Origin: Spirosoma fluviale
GTDB taxonomy: Bacteria > Bacteroidota > Bacteroidia > Cytophagales > Spirosomataceae
Length of the DNA stretch: 64,000 nucleotides
Direction of reading: 5' to 3'
NCBI RefSeq assembly: GCF_900230225.1
Contig: NZ_OCNH01000001.1
Span: 1,488,001-1,552,000, forward strand
Part shown: in pieces, positions 1 through 9,817 of the stretch
Numbering within the stretch: position 1 is the stretch's first letter
Layout: the number at the start of each line of letters is the position of its first letter
Program-made: the position numbers and the translations under genes
The notes under the pieces: model-generated
Told to the model about the DNA's origin: nothing
Databases searched by the model: none
What the model saw: the letters and a program-made list of their open reading frames with translations, nothing else

Positions 1-248
1 TCGGAGCCACCGGGTAGAATTTCACCCTTCAGACCGGGCCCTTCTACCGTACCCCCAAGAATAGGTATAATTCGGCGAAGGCCATGTGGGGTTTCACCGA
101 CAACATAGGCCGGTCCAATTTTTACGTTCAACTGCCCGACAAACGACAGACCAGGAGCGGCTGGGGTCTGAACCTTTTGGGCAAAAGCCTGCTGGCTGCA
201 AATTGCCAGCAGAATAAAGATATAGCCAGATTTTATCAGACGACTCAT
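1..248 (-). CDS. Secreted DUF3237-family protein, 3' end cut off by window edge
   Basis: The first 82 codons of a minus-strand gene that runs off the left edge. The translation starts MSRLIKSGYIFILLAIC and continues to QQAFAQ, a clear Sec signal peptide of about 24 residues. The mature part reads LNVKIGPAYVVGETPHGLRR and then IPILGGTVEGPGLKG and LPGGS, which is the start of a DUF3237 (PF11578) domain, a small beta-barrel family of unknown biochemical role. The ATG at 248 was chosen because the signal peptide begins there. The gene lies downstream of, and on the same strand as, the propeller gene ending at 452, but an intrinsic terminator at 383-419 separates them, so it is probably its own unit. 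The family assignment rests on recognition of the motif; the function is unknown. Confidence 0.75.
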   Translation of the reverse strand, partial: MSRLIKSGYIFILLAICSQQAFAQKVQTPAAPGLSFVGQLNVKIGPAYVVGETPHGLRRIIPILGGTVEGPGLKGEILPGGS

Positions 249-382
249 GATGGAAAATCAAATCAGCAGAAGCAAGGTCAATAGTAAAGCTTACAATAAT
301 CTAAAAATATATGATTAAAGTCTAATCACTTTTTGTGATTCGTCAATAAGAAATACTTATCAGAAGGTCAACACAGTAGTGT

Positions 383-419
383 GAAACAAAAGAAAGCTGA
401 CAGGTGACTGTCAGCTTTC
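383..419 (-). terminator. Intrinsic terminator of the propeller gene 452-3700
   Basis: A perfect 12-bp stem (392-403 with 408-419) with a GTGA loop. Read on the minus strand it is followed by a T-rich run (TTTTGTTTC). It sits about 30 nt after the stop codon of the gene ending at 452. Confidence 0.8.
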
Positions 420-451
420 CGAGTGAAGTACTAAAATAAGTAAGGGATGAT

Positions 452-3400
452 CTATTGCTTCGGAGCGGAAATAGCTATGTCCGGTACCGTAACTTTCTCT
501 AACTGCACCTGTCGGCATTGGTTATTGAATCGGGCAATATCGTTCTGAATCAGCAGGTTCATATCCGTTTTTAGTGGTTGCCAGATGGCGTTCAGCTCCG
601 ACAAACGCTCTTTCTGTCCGGCCGTTACGTAGGGTGTATTGACATCCAGTTCGCCTTTCAGAAAGATGTAATCGGCGCTCAGTTTATTCTCGAAATTGAT
701 CACGTCGTCGTTCGACTGCGACTTTGGTTGAATGACTTTTTCTTCCCATAGCTTGATCTTCTTCGCCAGTGCCCGACCTGAATCGGCCACGGCTTTCAGG
801 TTGGGTTTGTCGTCGATGAGGTCGACCAGATCGTTGATTTGCTTCTGGGCTTTACGCATCCGGTTCACGCCAAGGTGAATCTCTTTTACACCGTCTTCAA
901 TGCCGATCAGTGTTTTCTGCTGTTGTTCAAAATCGGCCGGAGTCGTGTTCAGGCGTGGATCGGACAGGATTTTGAACGGCACTGTTTTCTCCTGCTTGCC
1001 AAATCTGATCGTGGCTTTATACCCGCCGGGGGGCAGTTTTCGCCCTTTGTAATTGCCCTCGATAAATACCTTCTCGATGGCGGGTAGTGTTTCGGCGCGC
1101 ATATCCCAGACAAACCGATTCAGGCCCGGCTTCACGGTCAGCGTTGGCTCCGGCGAGGGACCACCGGGAAAGGCCACAAACTTCTTGTCTTTCTTGCTGC
1201 TCAACTTCCGAACGGACGTACCCTGATCGGATAGGATTTCCATCGTCAGCGTAGCGCTGGTATCGACTTTGGCGGGAAGCTGGTAGTAGATCACGACACC
1301 GGTTGATGGGTTGGTACCCGCAAATCCGTTCCGGCCGGGGCTGCTACCCGCGTCTTCATCATCGTCGTCCTCAATCACTTTGTCCAGTGAGCTTCCACCC
1401 GACACGCGGTAGGCATCTTCGGGTTTGTAGACGAGCAAACTGTCTTTGCTGGCTTTCTCGTCAAACTGCCGAATAGGGCCGAGATCGTCCAGAATCCAAA
1501 AAGACCGACCCGCAGTTGCCGCAATCAAATCGCCCTGGTGGACTTTCAGGTCGGTAACCGGACTGACGGGGAGGTTCAGCTGCATGGGCCGCCAGCTGGT
1601 GCCGCCATTGTAGGAAACGTAAACACCGGTTTCCGTTCCAGCATACAGCAGCCCTTTCCGTTCGGGATCTTCGCGAACGGTGCGGGTGAAAGCGCCGTAG
1701 GGGATACCTGTCACGATTTTTGTCCAGGTTTTGCCGTAATCAGTGGTTTTGTAAATAGCCGGGGCGAAATCATTGAATTTGTAGCGGGTGGTGGCAATGT
1801 AGGCAGTTGACTTATCGTGGGGCGATACCTCGATGGAGTTGATGAGCGTTTCGGGCAAACCCGTTGGCGTGACGTTGGTCCAGGTGGTGCCGCCGTCGCG
1901 GGTGAGGTAAACCAGCCCATCGTCGCTGCCCGTCCAGATAACTCCTTTTTCGGAAGGCGATTCGAGTACGTAGGTGATGGTCGCGTAGTTTTCGCCCCCG
2001 GCTCCTTCGTTGGTGTACGGTGCACCGCCCCAGCCCAGTTTGGTAGAATCGCGCCGGGTCAGATCGGGCGAAACGGTCATCCAGCTTTTACCCAGATCGG
2101 TCGTTTTGAAGAGCCGGTTCCCGGCGTGGTAAAACGCCTTCGGTTCGTGCTTCGACCAGATAATGGGCGCATTCCAGTTGAACCGGTATTTCATGGTCTT
2201 GGCCTGCAATGCCTGATACTGAATAGGCGATACCATGATGGGTTTCCCTTCTTTGGTTTGCTGGTCAAGCACCTCAATCGTGCCCTGATAACTGCCGCCC
2301 ATCACATGACGTGGATCGTCGGGGTTGAAGGCGAGGAACGCACTTTCGCCCCCGGCGGATGCCTCCCAGTCTTTATCCGTAATGCCGCTGCCGTTTGTGG
2401 TTCGACTGGCGATCATGACCGAGGTGTTATCCTGCTGACCACCATATACATAATACGGAAAGCGGTTGTCGGCGTTCACGCGGTAGAATTGCGCGGTAGG
2501 CTGGTTGTTCTCCGACGACCACGATTTGCCGCCGTTAAACGAAACGGCACCGCCCCCGTCGTTACTCAAAAACAGGTTTTTGTTATTCTTTGGACTAATC
2601 CATAGGTGGTGATGGTCGCCGTGCGAACCGGAAATTGTCGAAAATGTCTTACCGCCATCAATGGATTTCAGGACGGATGTGTTGAGGATGTATACCGTAT
2701 TTTCATCGATCGGGTCGGCGTAAATTTCAATATAATACCAGGCCCGCTGGATGGTGCGGTGATCTTTGCTCACCCGGTTCCAGCTTTTGCCGGCATCTTC
2801 GGACAGAAAAACGCCCCCTTTGTCGGCCTTAGAATCCGATTCGATGACCGCATACACCCGATTTGGGTTGGCTTTGGAGACCGAAATGCCCATTTTGCCC
2901 AACTCTTTCGGTAGACCTTTTTCGAGTTTGGTCCAGGTTTCGCCCGCGTCGGTCGATTTGTAGAGGCCACTGCCTTTGCCACCGCTTTGCACCTGCCAGG
3001 GCAGGCGTCGGTAATCCCACATGGATGCGTAGAGGATGCGCGGGTTGGTCATGTCCATGCTCAGGTCGTTGCAGCCGGTATTTTCATCCACGAACAGCAC
3101 TTTCTTCCACGACTTGCCGCCGTCGGTGGTTTTGTAGATACCCCGCTCGGGCGAGGAACCGTGCAGCGCACCCTGGGCGGCCACGAACGCCACATCGGGA
3201 TTTTGAGGGTGTACGCGAACGGCGGCAATGTGCCGGGTGAGATCGAGGCCGAGGTGCTGCCAGGTCTTACCCGCGTCGGTCGATTTATAGACGCCATCGC
3301 CGTAGGAGGTCATTACGCCACGGGGCGCGTGCTCGCCCATGCCCACATACACAACGGCCGGGTCGGATTCGCAAATGCCAATTGCCCCAACGGAGGATGT

Positions 3401-3700
3401 TTTGAGTTGCCCATCGGAGACGTTTTTCCAGGTCATACCGGCGTCTTCTGTCTTCCAGATGCCCCCGCCAACGGTGCCCATGTAGTACAGTTGCGGATCG
3501 CTGGTCACGCCCGACCCGGCCACGGAACGACCTCCCCGAAACGGGCCAATGTTCCGCCACTTGACGGGCTTAAAATAGGGGTCGATATTCTCCGCACCAT
3601 CCACACTAGACGCGGAAACGGGTTTGGCAAGCTTCGGCTTTTGGGCCAGTAATGGGCTGATTAATAGGACAGCGTAAAGAACAAGTAGGGTGTTTCGCAT
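452..3700 (-). CDS. Exported VPS10/sortilin-like BNR-repeat propeller protein (paralog 1)
   Basis: A 1082-residue protein with a signal peptide (cleavage near residue 20, LLAQ). Residues about 45-760 carry many Asp-box/BNR repeats of the form S/T-x-D-x-G-x-T/S-W (for example [24 protein letters not shown]), as in VPS10/sortilin and GH74-type double propellers. The conserved block [12 protein letters not shown] is at about 48-59 and an HGDHHHLW motif at 360-367. A short acidic stretch (EDDDDED) precedes a C-terminal Ig-like part ([12 protein letters not shown]) and a helical tail. Such genes are often annotated as glycosyl hydrolase, but no catalytic residues can be assigned, so the enzymatic role is open. 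It lies 66 nt downstream of hmuV on the same strand, suggesting it is the last gene of the heme operon. It probably acts in the periplasm or at the outer surface. Confidence 0.9.
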   Translation of the reverse strand: MRNTLLVLYAVLLISPLLAQKPKLAKPVSASSVDGAENIDPYFKPVKWRNIGPFRGGRSVAGSGVTSDPQLYYMGTVGGGIWKTEDAGMTWKNVSDGQLKTSSVGAIGICESDPAVVYVGMGEHAPRGVMTSYGDGVYKSTDAGKTWQHLGLDLTRHIAAVRVHPQNPDVAFVAAQGALHGSSPERGIYKTTDGGKSWKKVLFVDENTGCNDLSMDMTNPRILYASMWDYRRLPWQVQSGGKGSGLYKSTDAGETWTKLEKGLPKELGKMGISVSKANPNRVYAVIESDSKADKGGVFLSEDAGKSWNRVSKDHRTIQRAWYYIEIYADPIDENTVYILNTSVLKSIDGGKTFSTISGSHGDHHHLWISPKNNKNLFLSNDGGGAVSFNGGKSWSSENNQPTAQFYRVNADNRFPYYVYGGQQDNTSVMIASRTTNGSGITDKDWEASAGGESAFLAFNPDDPRHVMGGSYQGTIEVLDQQTKEGKPIMVSPIQYQALQAKTMKYRFNWNAPIIWSKHEPKAFYHAGNRLFKTTDLGKSWMTVSPDLTRRDSTKLGWGGAPYTNEGAGGENYATITYVLESPSEKGVIWTGSDDGLVYLTRDGGTTWTNVTPTGLPETLINSIEVSPHDKSTAYIATTRYKFNDFAPAIYKTTDYGKTWTKIVTGIPYGAFTRTVREDPERKGLLYAGTETGVYVSYNGGTSWRPMQLNLPVSPVTDLKVHQGDLIAATAGRSFWILDDLGPIRQFDEKASKDSLLVYKPEDAYRVSGGSSLDKVIEDDDDEDAGSSPGRNGFAGTNPSTGVVIYYQLPAKVDTSATLTMEILSDQGTSVRKLSSKKDKKFVAFPGGPSPEPTLTVKPGLNRFVWDMRAETLPAIEKVFIEGNYKGRKLPPGGYKATIRFGKQEKTVPFKILSDPRLNTTPADFEQQQKTLIGIEDGVKEIHLGVNRMRKAQKQINDLVDLIDDKPNLKAVADSGRALAKKIKLWEEKVIQPKSQSNDDVINFENKLSADYIFLKGELDVNTPYVTAGQKERLSELNAIWQPLKTDMNLLIQNDIARFNNQCRQVQLEKVTVPDIAISAPKQ

Positions 3701-3766
3701 AGGAAGCCGTTTGTTGAATTAACGCTGGCTAAGATAGCGGAAATCAAGGTTAGCCCCGTACTATCA

Positions 3767-4546
3767 TCACCAAATCATAACCCGTCGCCCGGTTTCGGGA
3801 TGCGTGGTAAAGTACGGTCGAATCTTGAACACTGTTTCGATGGCTTCTACGGTGAGTACCTGCTCCGGAATACCCATAGCAAAAATGCGCCCCTGATCCA
3901 TCAGAATGACATTGTCGGCGTAGTGTAAGGCCAGATTGATATCGTGGACAATCACAAACACCACCCTATTTTTTGCGGCCAGATCACGCACCAGACCCAA
4001 AATCTGATGTTGATACTGGATATCCAGTGCCGAAATAGGCTCATCTAAAAATAGATATTTGACGGATTCGTCACCCGGTTGCCGGTATAACTGCGCCAGC
4101 ACCCGCGCCAGATGGATCTTCTGCTTTTCTCCCCCGGAGAGTGACGCAAACGCGCGGGTTTTGAACGAAAGCATACCAACGGATTCCAGACAATGATCGG
4201 CAATCTGTGTATCCTGCGCCGTCGGGTTGAGGTCGAAATACGGGTAGCGCCCCATCATGACAACCTCGTTCACGCTCAGGTCGAAAGGGAGAGACAGGAG
4301 TTGAGACAGCACGGCTTTCTGGCGCGCCTGGGTTGAGAGCGGAATGGAAGGCAGCGGCTGATCGCCGTAATAGATTTGACCCGTTTTTGGGGTTTCGGTG
4401 CCAGTCAGGAGTTTGAGCAAGGTACTTTTCCCGGCTCCGTTTGGCCCCAGCACCATCGTGAACTCGCCGGGTAACAGCGTTAACGAAACGTCGTCGATCA
4501 ATGTCTTTTGACCAATCTGAAACGACAGGTTTTCGGCTTTAAGCAT
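3767..4546 (-). CDS. hmuV: Heme ABC transporter ATPase HmuV
   Basis: A 259-residue ABC ATPase, normal length for the FecE/HmuV family. Walker A is GPNGAGKST (34-42), the ABC signature LSGGE is at 136-140, Walker B YLFLDEP at 164-170 and the switch HD at 201-202. It would power heme import through the inner-membrane permease HmuU. Its start overlaps the last 8 nt of hmuU, implying translational coupling. The hmuT-hmuU-hmuV order and the heme-type motif in HmuT make heme a better guess than siderophore or cobalamin, which use the same FecCD/FecE families. Confidence 0.9.
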   Translation of the reverse strand: MLKAENLSFQIGQKTLIDDVSLTLLPGEFTMVLGPNGAGKSTLLKLLTGTETPKTGQIYYGDQPLPSIPLSTQARQKAVLSQLLSLPFDLSVNEVVMMGRYPYFDLNPTAQDTQIADHCLESVGMLSFKTRAFASLSGGEKQKIHLARVLAQLYRQPGDESVKYLFLDEPISALDIQYQHQILGLVRDLAAKNRVVFVIVHDINLALHYADNVILMDQGRIFAMGIPEQVLTVEAIETVFKIRPYFTTHPETGRRVMIW

Positions 4547-5606
4547 AGAAACCTCCTTTCTGAAACGAGCGGGCGTTGCGAACGAGCAACCAGATAAATA
4601 CCGGAGCCCCTACAAAAGCGGTGATTACGCCAATCGGAAATTCGGCCGGAGCCACCAGCCGCCGGGCAATGGTGTCGGCCAGCGTAAGCAGCGAGCCGCC
4701 CAGCAGGGCCGAGGAGATGACCAGAAACCGGTTGTCGGATGTTTTGAGCAGGCGAAGTAAATGCGGCACTACCAGTCCAACGAACGAAATAACGCCAACC
4801 ATCGCCGTCCCAATAGCCACCAGCAGGGTGTTCAGTAGGAGCACCTGTATTTTGAGTCGGTCGATGTTATAACCCAGATGGCGGACTTCGTCTTCGCCCA
4901 GAATCAGGACATTCAACGCCTTCGTGAACCGCAACGAAAGTAGAATACCCACCGACGTTACGGGAAAAACGATGGCGAACTGTGTCCAGTCGGCACCCGA
5001 AAACGTACCCAGATTCCAGAAAGTGATGGAACGAGCCTGCGGGTCGCGGGCGATGTATGATAGAAAACCCGTGCCGCCGGTAGCCAGCGCGTTGATAGCG
5101 ATACCCGCCAGAACCATCGTCGCCACATTCACTTTACCACTGATCGACGCAATCCGATAGACCAGCAACGTTGCTCCAAAGGCGAAGACAAAGGCAACGC
5201 AGGGCAGTAAAAATAGACCCAGCGCGTCGGTAAAGGCCCAGTTGATGTTCTTGCCCAGCACAAACACCAGGGCCGCGCCCAGAGCCGCCCCCGAACTAGT
5301 GCCTACCAGCCCCGGCTCCACAATCGGGTTTCGAAATAGCGCCTGCATCAACACCCCCGACACCGACAGACCCGCCCCAACCGTAGCGCAAAGCAGCACC
5401 CGAGGTAACCGAATCTGTAAAAAAAGCCCCTGCGAAATTGGGTCAACCGCTGTATCTGACAGGCCGCTACCATTGAGCAGAATCTGGTTGATGTCGGCGA
5501 AGGTTAAATCGACGGCACCGATTCGCAAGGCGGCAATAATGGAGATGACGAGCAGTCCCGCCAGTAATCTGTACCATTGGCCGGGGGAAAGAGAGGGTGG
5601 TTTCAT
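4539..5606 (-). CDS. hmuU: Heme ABC transporter permease HmuU (FecCD family)
   Basis: A 355-residue FecCD/BtuC-type permease with about ten hydrophobic segments. Family hallmarks seen are RLPRVLLCATVGAGLSVSGVL, GTSSGAALGAAL and the C-terminal GVISFVGLVVPHLLR. The ATG at 5606 (MKPPSLSPG) is preferred over the in-frame ATG at 5654, because the longer form would run into the 21-bp inverted repeat at 5643-5689 and adds no family sequence. It sits between hmuT and hmuV, overlaps hmuV by 8 nt, and forms the channel for heme across the inner membrane. Confidence 0.9.
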   Translation of the reverse strand: MKPPSLSPGQWYRLLAGLLVISIIAALRIGAVDLTFADINQILLNGSGLSDTAVDPISQGLFLQIRLPRVLLCATVGAGLSVSGVLMQALFRNPIVEPGLVGTSSGAALGAALVFVLGKNINWAFTDALGLFLLPCVAFVFAFGATLLVYRIASISGKVNVATMVLAGIAINALATGGTGFLSYIARDPQARSITFWNLGTFSGADWTQFAIVFPVTSVGILLSLRFTKALNVLILGEDEVRHLGYNIDRLKIQVLLLNTLLVAIGTAMVGVISFVGLVVPHLLRLLKTSDNRFLVISSALLGGSLLTLADTIARRLVAPAEFPIGVITAFVGAPVFIWLLVRNARSFQKGGFYA

Positions 5607-5642
5607 GGGGATAGGAAAGAGATGAAGGAGTGTAGAGGCCTC

Positions 5643-5689
5643 TACTACCCCCAACCCCCTCCTGTTTTAGGAGGGGGTTGGGGGTAGTA
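5643..5689. repeat. Long GC-rich inverted repeat between hmuT and hmuU
   Basis: Arms 5643-5663 and 5669-5689 are perfectly complementary over 21 bp, with a 5-nt loop. The arms are runs of C and A (or G and T). The repeat lies inside the heme operon, between the hmuT stop and the hmuU start, so it would fold in the mRNA. It has no T-run after it on the minus strand, so it is not a classical terminator. It may be an RNA stability or processing hairpin. Confidence 0.9.
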
Positions 5690-5695
5690 AGACGA

Positions 5696-6565
5696 TTACT
5701 GATGGATCAACTTCATTAACAACTGCACATTCTCGCCCGTGCGGGGGCCGAGGTAGATCAGGTCGTGCTCTTCAATCCGGTAAATCTTCTTGTTTTTCCC
5801 GGCTGGCGTAAGCGCTATGCCGGGGAGGGTGGCCAGTTTGTCGGCGTTGCCCATCCGGTCATAGCCGAAGTCGGTGACCAGAATAATATCAGGTTGTGCC
5901 AGACTGATGATTTCCGGGCTTAGGGGTTTCATCCCCTTTAGTGTGTCCATCACGTTCTTACCCCCCGCCAGATCGAGCATATACGAAGCTGTTCCGGCTT
6001 TGCCGATTACAAGGTAGTTGTTGATGACCCGGCCGAAGTGAATAATTGCCACTTTAGGCACCGTTTTGTACTGTTTCACATCGGTGGCGGCTTTCGCCAG
6101 ATCAGCATCCAGCTTCGTTTTCAGACTGTCGGCCTGCTTTTGGGCACCAAACTGGGCAGCCAGGGTGTCGATCAGGGCTTTTGTCTCGGCGATGGTGTGC
6201 GCGTCTTTGAATACCTTCATTGGTACCCCTACTTTTTCGAGTTGTGTCATGACCGCTTCCGGGGCCACGTTGCCATCGTGGTACAAAGCGGTTGGCTTGA
6301 GGGCAATGATTCCTTCGGCATTAAGCAGCCGGTGATACCCCACTTTAGTCAGCTTCTGAGCCGCTGGCGGATAGGTGCTCGACAGGTCAACGCCCACCAG
6401 TTGATCGCCCGCGCCGAGGGCATAGATCAGTTCGGTTAACTGCTTGGCGACACAAACGATGCGCTGTTTGCCGGGGGCTTGCGTCTGATCTTTTTGGGTG
6501 GAGGTGCAGGCCAGAATGCCCGCACTAAACAGGGTAATTAGGATAAGGACTCGGGAAAATTTCAT
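5696..6565 (-). CDS. hmuT: Heme-binding periplasmic lipoprotein HmuT
   Basis: A 289-residue substrate-binding protein of the FecB/HmuT type. The N-terminus is a lipoprotein signal with lipobox GILAC (Cys20). Residues 75-92 read KVGYHRLLNAEGIIALKP in substance, the HmuT/ShuT motif whose Tyr (Y77 here) is the heme ligand in characterised relatives. The rest follows the two-lobe fold with a connecting helix. It hands heme from the outer-membrane receptor to HmuUV. It is the first gene after the TonB receptor in the minus-strand series, separated from it by a long inverted repeat, and 90 nt from hmuU. Confidence 0.88.
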   Translation of the reverse strand: MKFSRVLILITLFSAGILACTSTQKDQTQAPGKQRIVCVAKQLTELIYALGAGDQLVGVDLSSTYPPAAQKLTKVGYHRLLNAEGIIALKPTALYHDGNVAPEAVMTQLEKVGVPMKVFKDAHTIAETKALIDTLAAQFGAQKQADSLKTKLDADLAKAATDVKQYKTVPKVAIIHFGRVINNYLVIGKAGTASYMLDLAGGKNVMDTLKGMKPLSPEIISLAQPDIILVTDFGYDRMGNADKLATLPGIALTPAGKNKKIYRIEEHDLIYLGPRTGENVQLLMKLIHQ

Positions 6566-6612
6566 GGATTTTTCTGGTAATATAAGTTGGTGTTGTATGG
6601 GCTGATGACGTA

Positions 6613-6735
6613 ATGGCGCAAGGCTCTGGCCTTGTGTTTACTATTCTCTGGCCTCTGGCCGGGTTTAAATAATAGTAGCAATAGACCCGGCCAGAGGCCG
6701 GAGAATAATAGACACAAGGCAGAGCCTTGCGCCAT
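6613..6735. repeat. Imperfect ~51-nt-arm inverted repeat between TonB receptor and hmuT
   Basis: Left arm 6613-6664 and right arm 6685-6735 are complementary with a few mismatches and one single-base indel; the loop is about 20 nt. Shorter self-complementary words (CTCTGGCC, GGCCAGAG) also occur inside each arm. It fills the gap from just downstream of the receptor stop to the hmuT leader and could act as a partial transcription barrier that lowers hmuTUV expression relative to the receptor. Confidence 0.88.
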
Positions 6736-6744
6736 CGCATCGTC

Positions 6745-9087
6745 CTAAAACGTGTATTTCAACATAGCACCCGAATAGAACGTGATTTTTGGGGCGGGGT
6801 TGAAGAATAATGGGCGGTTGTTTGCCGGGTTGGGCAGGTTCAGGAAGATGAGCGACGAGTAGGTGCTGCTCAGCATATTATCCGAGCCCACATATACATC
6901 CAGACTGAAATGGCTCCCCAGCGCAGACCGGTATCCGACTTTGCCATTAACGAGCGTATACGCTTTGGCAAAATGATCGTTGGCCAGTGTAATGGGCATT
7001 TTGTCGACGTACATCAACGTTCCATTTAGGTAGAAGCCCGGACGTACTTCCAGATCGAAACCGGCGTTCAGCAGGTTGGGTGCAATGCCGGATTCTTTCT
7101 TGCCGGTATAGTTGATCGTTTTCGCGTTGCCGTTATTGTCGCTCTTGTAGTCTTTGTAATAGAAATCACTGTAAGTGTACGACACGAACGGACGGAACAG
7201 CGAGATGGCTCCGGTCGTTGGACGAAAAGCATACTGAACTGCCAGTTCCAGACCGTTATGCTGCACGTTGCCCGCGTTGGAGGTCAGGGTGTAGGCGGGT
7301 GAGGTGGGCGTAGCCGGGAAGTTCTGCGGGATAAGCTTGTCCGTTACGGCCATGCTGAAATACGCAATTTCATAGGTCAGGGCTTTCGTTAGCAGACTCC
7401 CTTTGCTGCCGATCTCGTAGCTGGTGCCTGTTTCCGGACGGAGGTTGTAATTGACCACGCCCGTCTGGGCGATGACGACCTGATTGGTGGCCGGTGCCGA
7501 ATAGCCCTGGCTGACACTTGCGTAGAACGATACATTGTCCGTCGCCTGATAGGAAACTGCCGCACGCGGTGTCAATACCGGCTCAAACCGTTTGTAGCCC
7601 GACGCGTTGACATAGGCGGGCGTGGTTGTACTGGCGCGCATGTCGGTAATGCCGTACTCGACGTAGTTCAGGCCCGCCCCTGCCGATACCGTCAGTCGGG
7701 GAGCCAGTTGCAGGGCGGCCTGGGCGAACACGTTGTATTGCATGGCCTGTATTTCGAGGTCAGAGCGAAGTGCCCCCAGAATCCCGTTCGACAGGCCGTA
7801 CCCTTTGGCGTAGTTGAAGTTCTTTAGGAATTCGGCACCGATGCTAAACGTTGGCTTCAGCGCGCTGGCATCGTTCATATACGTGAACATCGTGCGGCCC
7901 CCAAACTTGAATTTGTTGGTCTTATTAACCCCGGCAGCAAACGGCTGGTCGATAATCTGCCCACCCACAAACACGGTTGTCTTGTTCGAGAAGCGATCCG
8001 TAAACTGGTAGTTATGACTGATACCCGCCCGCGCACTTTCCGTTTTGATACTGGCATTGTTGGCCAGGTAGGCCACTTCGGCGGTATCGGGGTGGGCAAT
8101 CAGGTTCAGGCTGTCGACTTGCCCCGACAGCAGATCATACGAATTCGTGTAGCCGACAAAGACCGACATCGACCGTTTCTGACTCAGGTAGGTATCACTG
8201 GTAATATTCAGGAAATCTTTCTTCGAGGTGCCGTGCAGCCGGAATCCGTCATACTTCTGATGGCCGTAGTTGATGTTCAGGCTGGTATTGTCGGAGCCGG
8301 TTTTGATGGACGTGTTCGTGCGAAAGAGACCATACGAACCCGCCAGTACCTGCTGACTAACGCTCGTTTTGCCGATGGGCGCGCGTTCGGTATAGAAATT
8401 CACAACCCCACCCAGCGAATTGCCGTACGAACTGGACGCCGGACCTTTGATGATTTCAACGCGGCTAAGGTTCGTGAAATCCACATCGTCCAGAAAAGTC
8501 GTGCCATCACCGTCTGTTAGCGGAATGTCGTTCAGGTACGCCTTGTAGCCGACACCATTGAAGTTCGTCTGGTTGCCGTATCCCCGAATCACAATCCGGT
8601 TGCCCGCTGCCACCGTGCGCATCTCTACTTTGACGCCCGGAATCAGGTTCACAAAGTTTTGCAGGTGGATGCCGCTGGTCCGCTGAATGTCGCGGCTGGT
8701 GACGAGCCCAACCGCACCGGCCGTTCGCTGAATCGTCTGGGGTGTTGAATAGCCGGATACGATGACTTCGTTGAGGTCGATGTTCGACGATTCCAGTTCG
8801 ATGGTCAACGAACGGGTTGTGGCTTTGATTTTGACCGTTTGGGGCTGGTAGCCAATGGCCGACACTTGTAGTTGATCGCCTTCGCTGGCACTCAGTTCAA
8901 ATTGCCCTTTGTCGTTGGCTGTCGTACCGCGCGATGTGCCGGTGATCAACAGTGAAGCGCCCGCGATGGGTTGCGAATTTGTGGGATCGACTACCCGGCC
9001 GGTTATGGTTGTTTGGGCGTAAAGGTGTGTCCCTGAGAGCGTAGAAAAGATGAGTAAAATACTAGAAACTATATATGTGAATTTCAT
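6745..9087 (-). CDS. TonB-dependent outer-membrane receptor, heme-operon member
   Basis: A 780-residue receptor. A signal peptide ends near LYAQ (residue 25), then comes a carboxypeptidase-regulatory-like domain (ITGRVVDPTNSQPIAGASL, about 26-110), a plug domain (VSGYSTPQTIQRTAGAVG to the GPASSSYGNSLGGVVNF motif, about 115-225) and a 22-strand-type barrel ending in an aromatic residue (LKYTF). It imports a ligand across the outer membrane with TonB-ExbBD energy. Since hmuTUV follows on the same strand, the ligand is probably heme or a heme-iron complex. The plug lacks the hemoglobin-receptor signature seen in the receptor at 16663, so a siderophore ligand cannot be excluded. Confidence 0.9.
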   Translation of the reverse strand: MKFTYIVSSILLIFSTLSGTHLYAQTTITGRVVDPTNSQPIAGASLLITGTSRGTTANDKGQFELSASEGDQLQVSAIGYQPQTVKIKATTRSLTIELESSNIDLNEVIVSGYSTPQTIQRTAGAVGLVTSRDIQRTSGIHLQNFVNLIPGVKVEMRTVAAGNRIVIRGYGNQTNFNGVGYKAYLNDIPLTDGDGTTFLDDVDFTNLSRVEIIKGPASSSYGNSLGGVVNFYTERAPIGKTSVSQQVLAGSYGLFRTNTSIKTGSDNTSLNINYGHQKYDGFRLHGTSKKDFLNITSDTYLSQKRSMSVFVGYTNSYDLLSGQVDSLNLIAHPDTAEVAYLANNASIKTESARAGISHNYQFTDRFSNKTTVFVGGQIIDQPFAAGVNKTNKFKFGGRTMFTYMNDASALKPTFSIGAEFLKNFNYAKGYGLSNGILGALRSDLEIQAMQYNVFAQAALQLAPRLTVSAGAGLNYVEYGITDMRASTTTPAYVNASGYKRFEPVLTPRAAVSYQATDNVSFYASVSQGYSAPATNQVVIAQTGVVNYNLRPETGTSYEIGSKGSLLTKALTYEIAYFSMAVTDKLIPQNFPATPTSPAYTLTSNAGNVQHNGLELAVQYAFRPTTGAISLFRPFVSYTYSDFYYKDYKSDNNGNAKTINYTGKKESGIAPNLLNAGFDLEVRPGFYLNGTLMYVDKMPITLANDHFAKAYTLVNGKVGYRSALGSHFSLDVYVGSDNMLSSTYSSLIFLNLPNPANNRPLFFNPAPKITFYSGAMLKYTF

Positions 9088-9119
9088 GATGTTTTTGAGT
9101 TAAGGCATAAAAATCCTGT

Positions 9120-9202
9120 CAGTTAATGGTATCAGGAAGGTATTTCAAACGCTATATCTCCAAGATATGGCGTTTGAAATACCTTCCTGATACCATTAAC
9201 TG
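9120..9202. repeat. 40-bp-arm inverted repeat upstream of the TonB receptor
   Basis: Arms 9120-9159 and 9163-9202 match in 39 of 40 positions with a 3-nt loop. It sits between the end of the 179-residue protein gene and the receptor start. Confidence 0.92.
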
Positions 9203-9243
9203 GTCTACTGGTTGAAAAACCAGGTGGGAAAAGAAACAGGAGT

Positions 9244-9783
9244 TTATGAATTGGGTGGAGGGTAGGGAACCTCCAGCAGGGGAGCTGTAACGGGAGCGGC
9301 CAAGTATGAAAAGAATGACTGAATGCTGAAAAGCTTCAGAGCCGCCTGGGAATCAAAATAACTCCGAAGAATAGGATTGATCAGGCTTACCCATTTTACC
9401 CGTTTGGTACGGGTATTGGAGCGTCGGTAGGGGTGATGCGCGTCTTTGTACAGCCAGGCGGCTTCCTTGCGTAACTGCGTTTCGGCCTTATCCCGGAAAC
9501 CATACACAAAGAGGGTATCTGAAAGGACTTCCCGATGCAGCACATCGACCATTTCGCCTTTCCACTCAAATTCGCCATCGTGAAGTAGGTGAGCCGTTTC
9601 GCTTGTCAGGGCGGATTTGGGTACGGATATCAGAATCAACTCGTCGGCGGCAAAATAGTCTCTGTGCGCAAAGGCCCATTTTGCCAGTAGTTCAAGCCCG
9701 TAAAAATAGCCGCACACGCCCAGCACAGCTACACTGGCAGCTGCGAAGAGGAAGCGGGCTATATTTTTACGGGTGATGTGCAT
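9244..9783 (-). CDS. Membrane-anchored protein of unknown function in the heme gene series
   Basis: A 179-residue protein I do not recognise by name. One N-terminal hydrophobic segment (about residues 9-30) would act as a signal anchor; the remainder is probably periplasmic. It contains FEWKGEMVDVLHREV and SDTLFVYGFRDKAE, which look like a compact alpha/beta part, and ends in a Pro-rich tail (PYPPPNS). It has no Cys pair or obvious catalytic motif. It lies directly upstream of the TonB receptor on the same strand and downstream of two propeller genes, so a helper role in the same uptake system is the most likely guess. Confidence 0.7.
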   Translation of the reverse strand: MHITRKNIARFLFAAASVAVLGVCGYFYGLELLAKWAFAHRDYFAADELILISVPKSALTSETAHLLHDGEFEWKGEMVDVLHREVLSDTLFVYGFRDKAETQLRKEAAWLYKDAHHPYRRSNTRTKRVKWVSLINPILRSYFDSQAALKLFSIQSFFSYLAAPVTAPLLEVPYPPPNS

Positions 9784-9817
9784 GTGTTTTAATTAAGGTG
9801 AATTATGACTGGGTTTT

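Noticed and set aside
1817-2605. A 262-codon open frame on the plus strand
   Set aside because: It is antisense to paralog 1, whose signal peptide, BNR repeats and length are convincing. Codon bias of the real gene keeps this frame open.
6525-6740. A 71-codon frame over the receptor-hmuT gap
   Set aside because: It is made mostly of the inverted repeat at 6613-6735 and has no protein-like composition.
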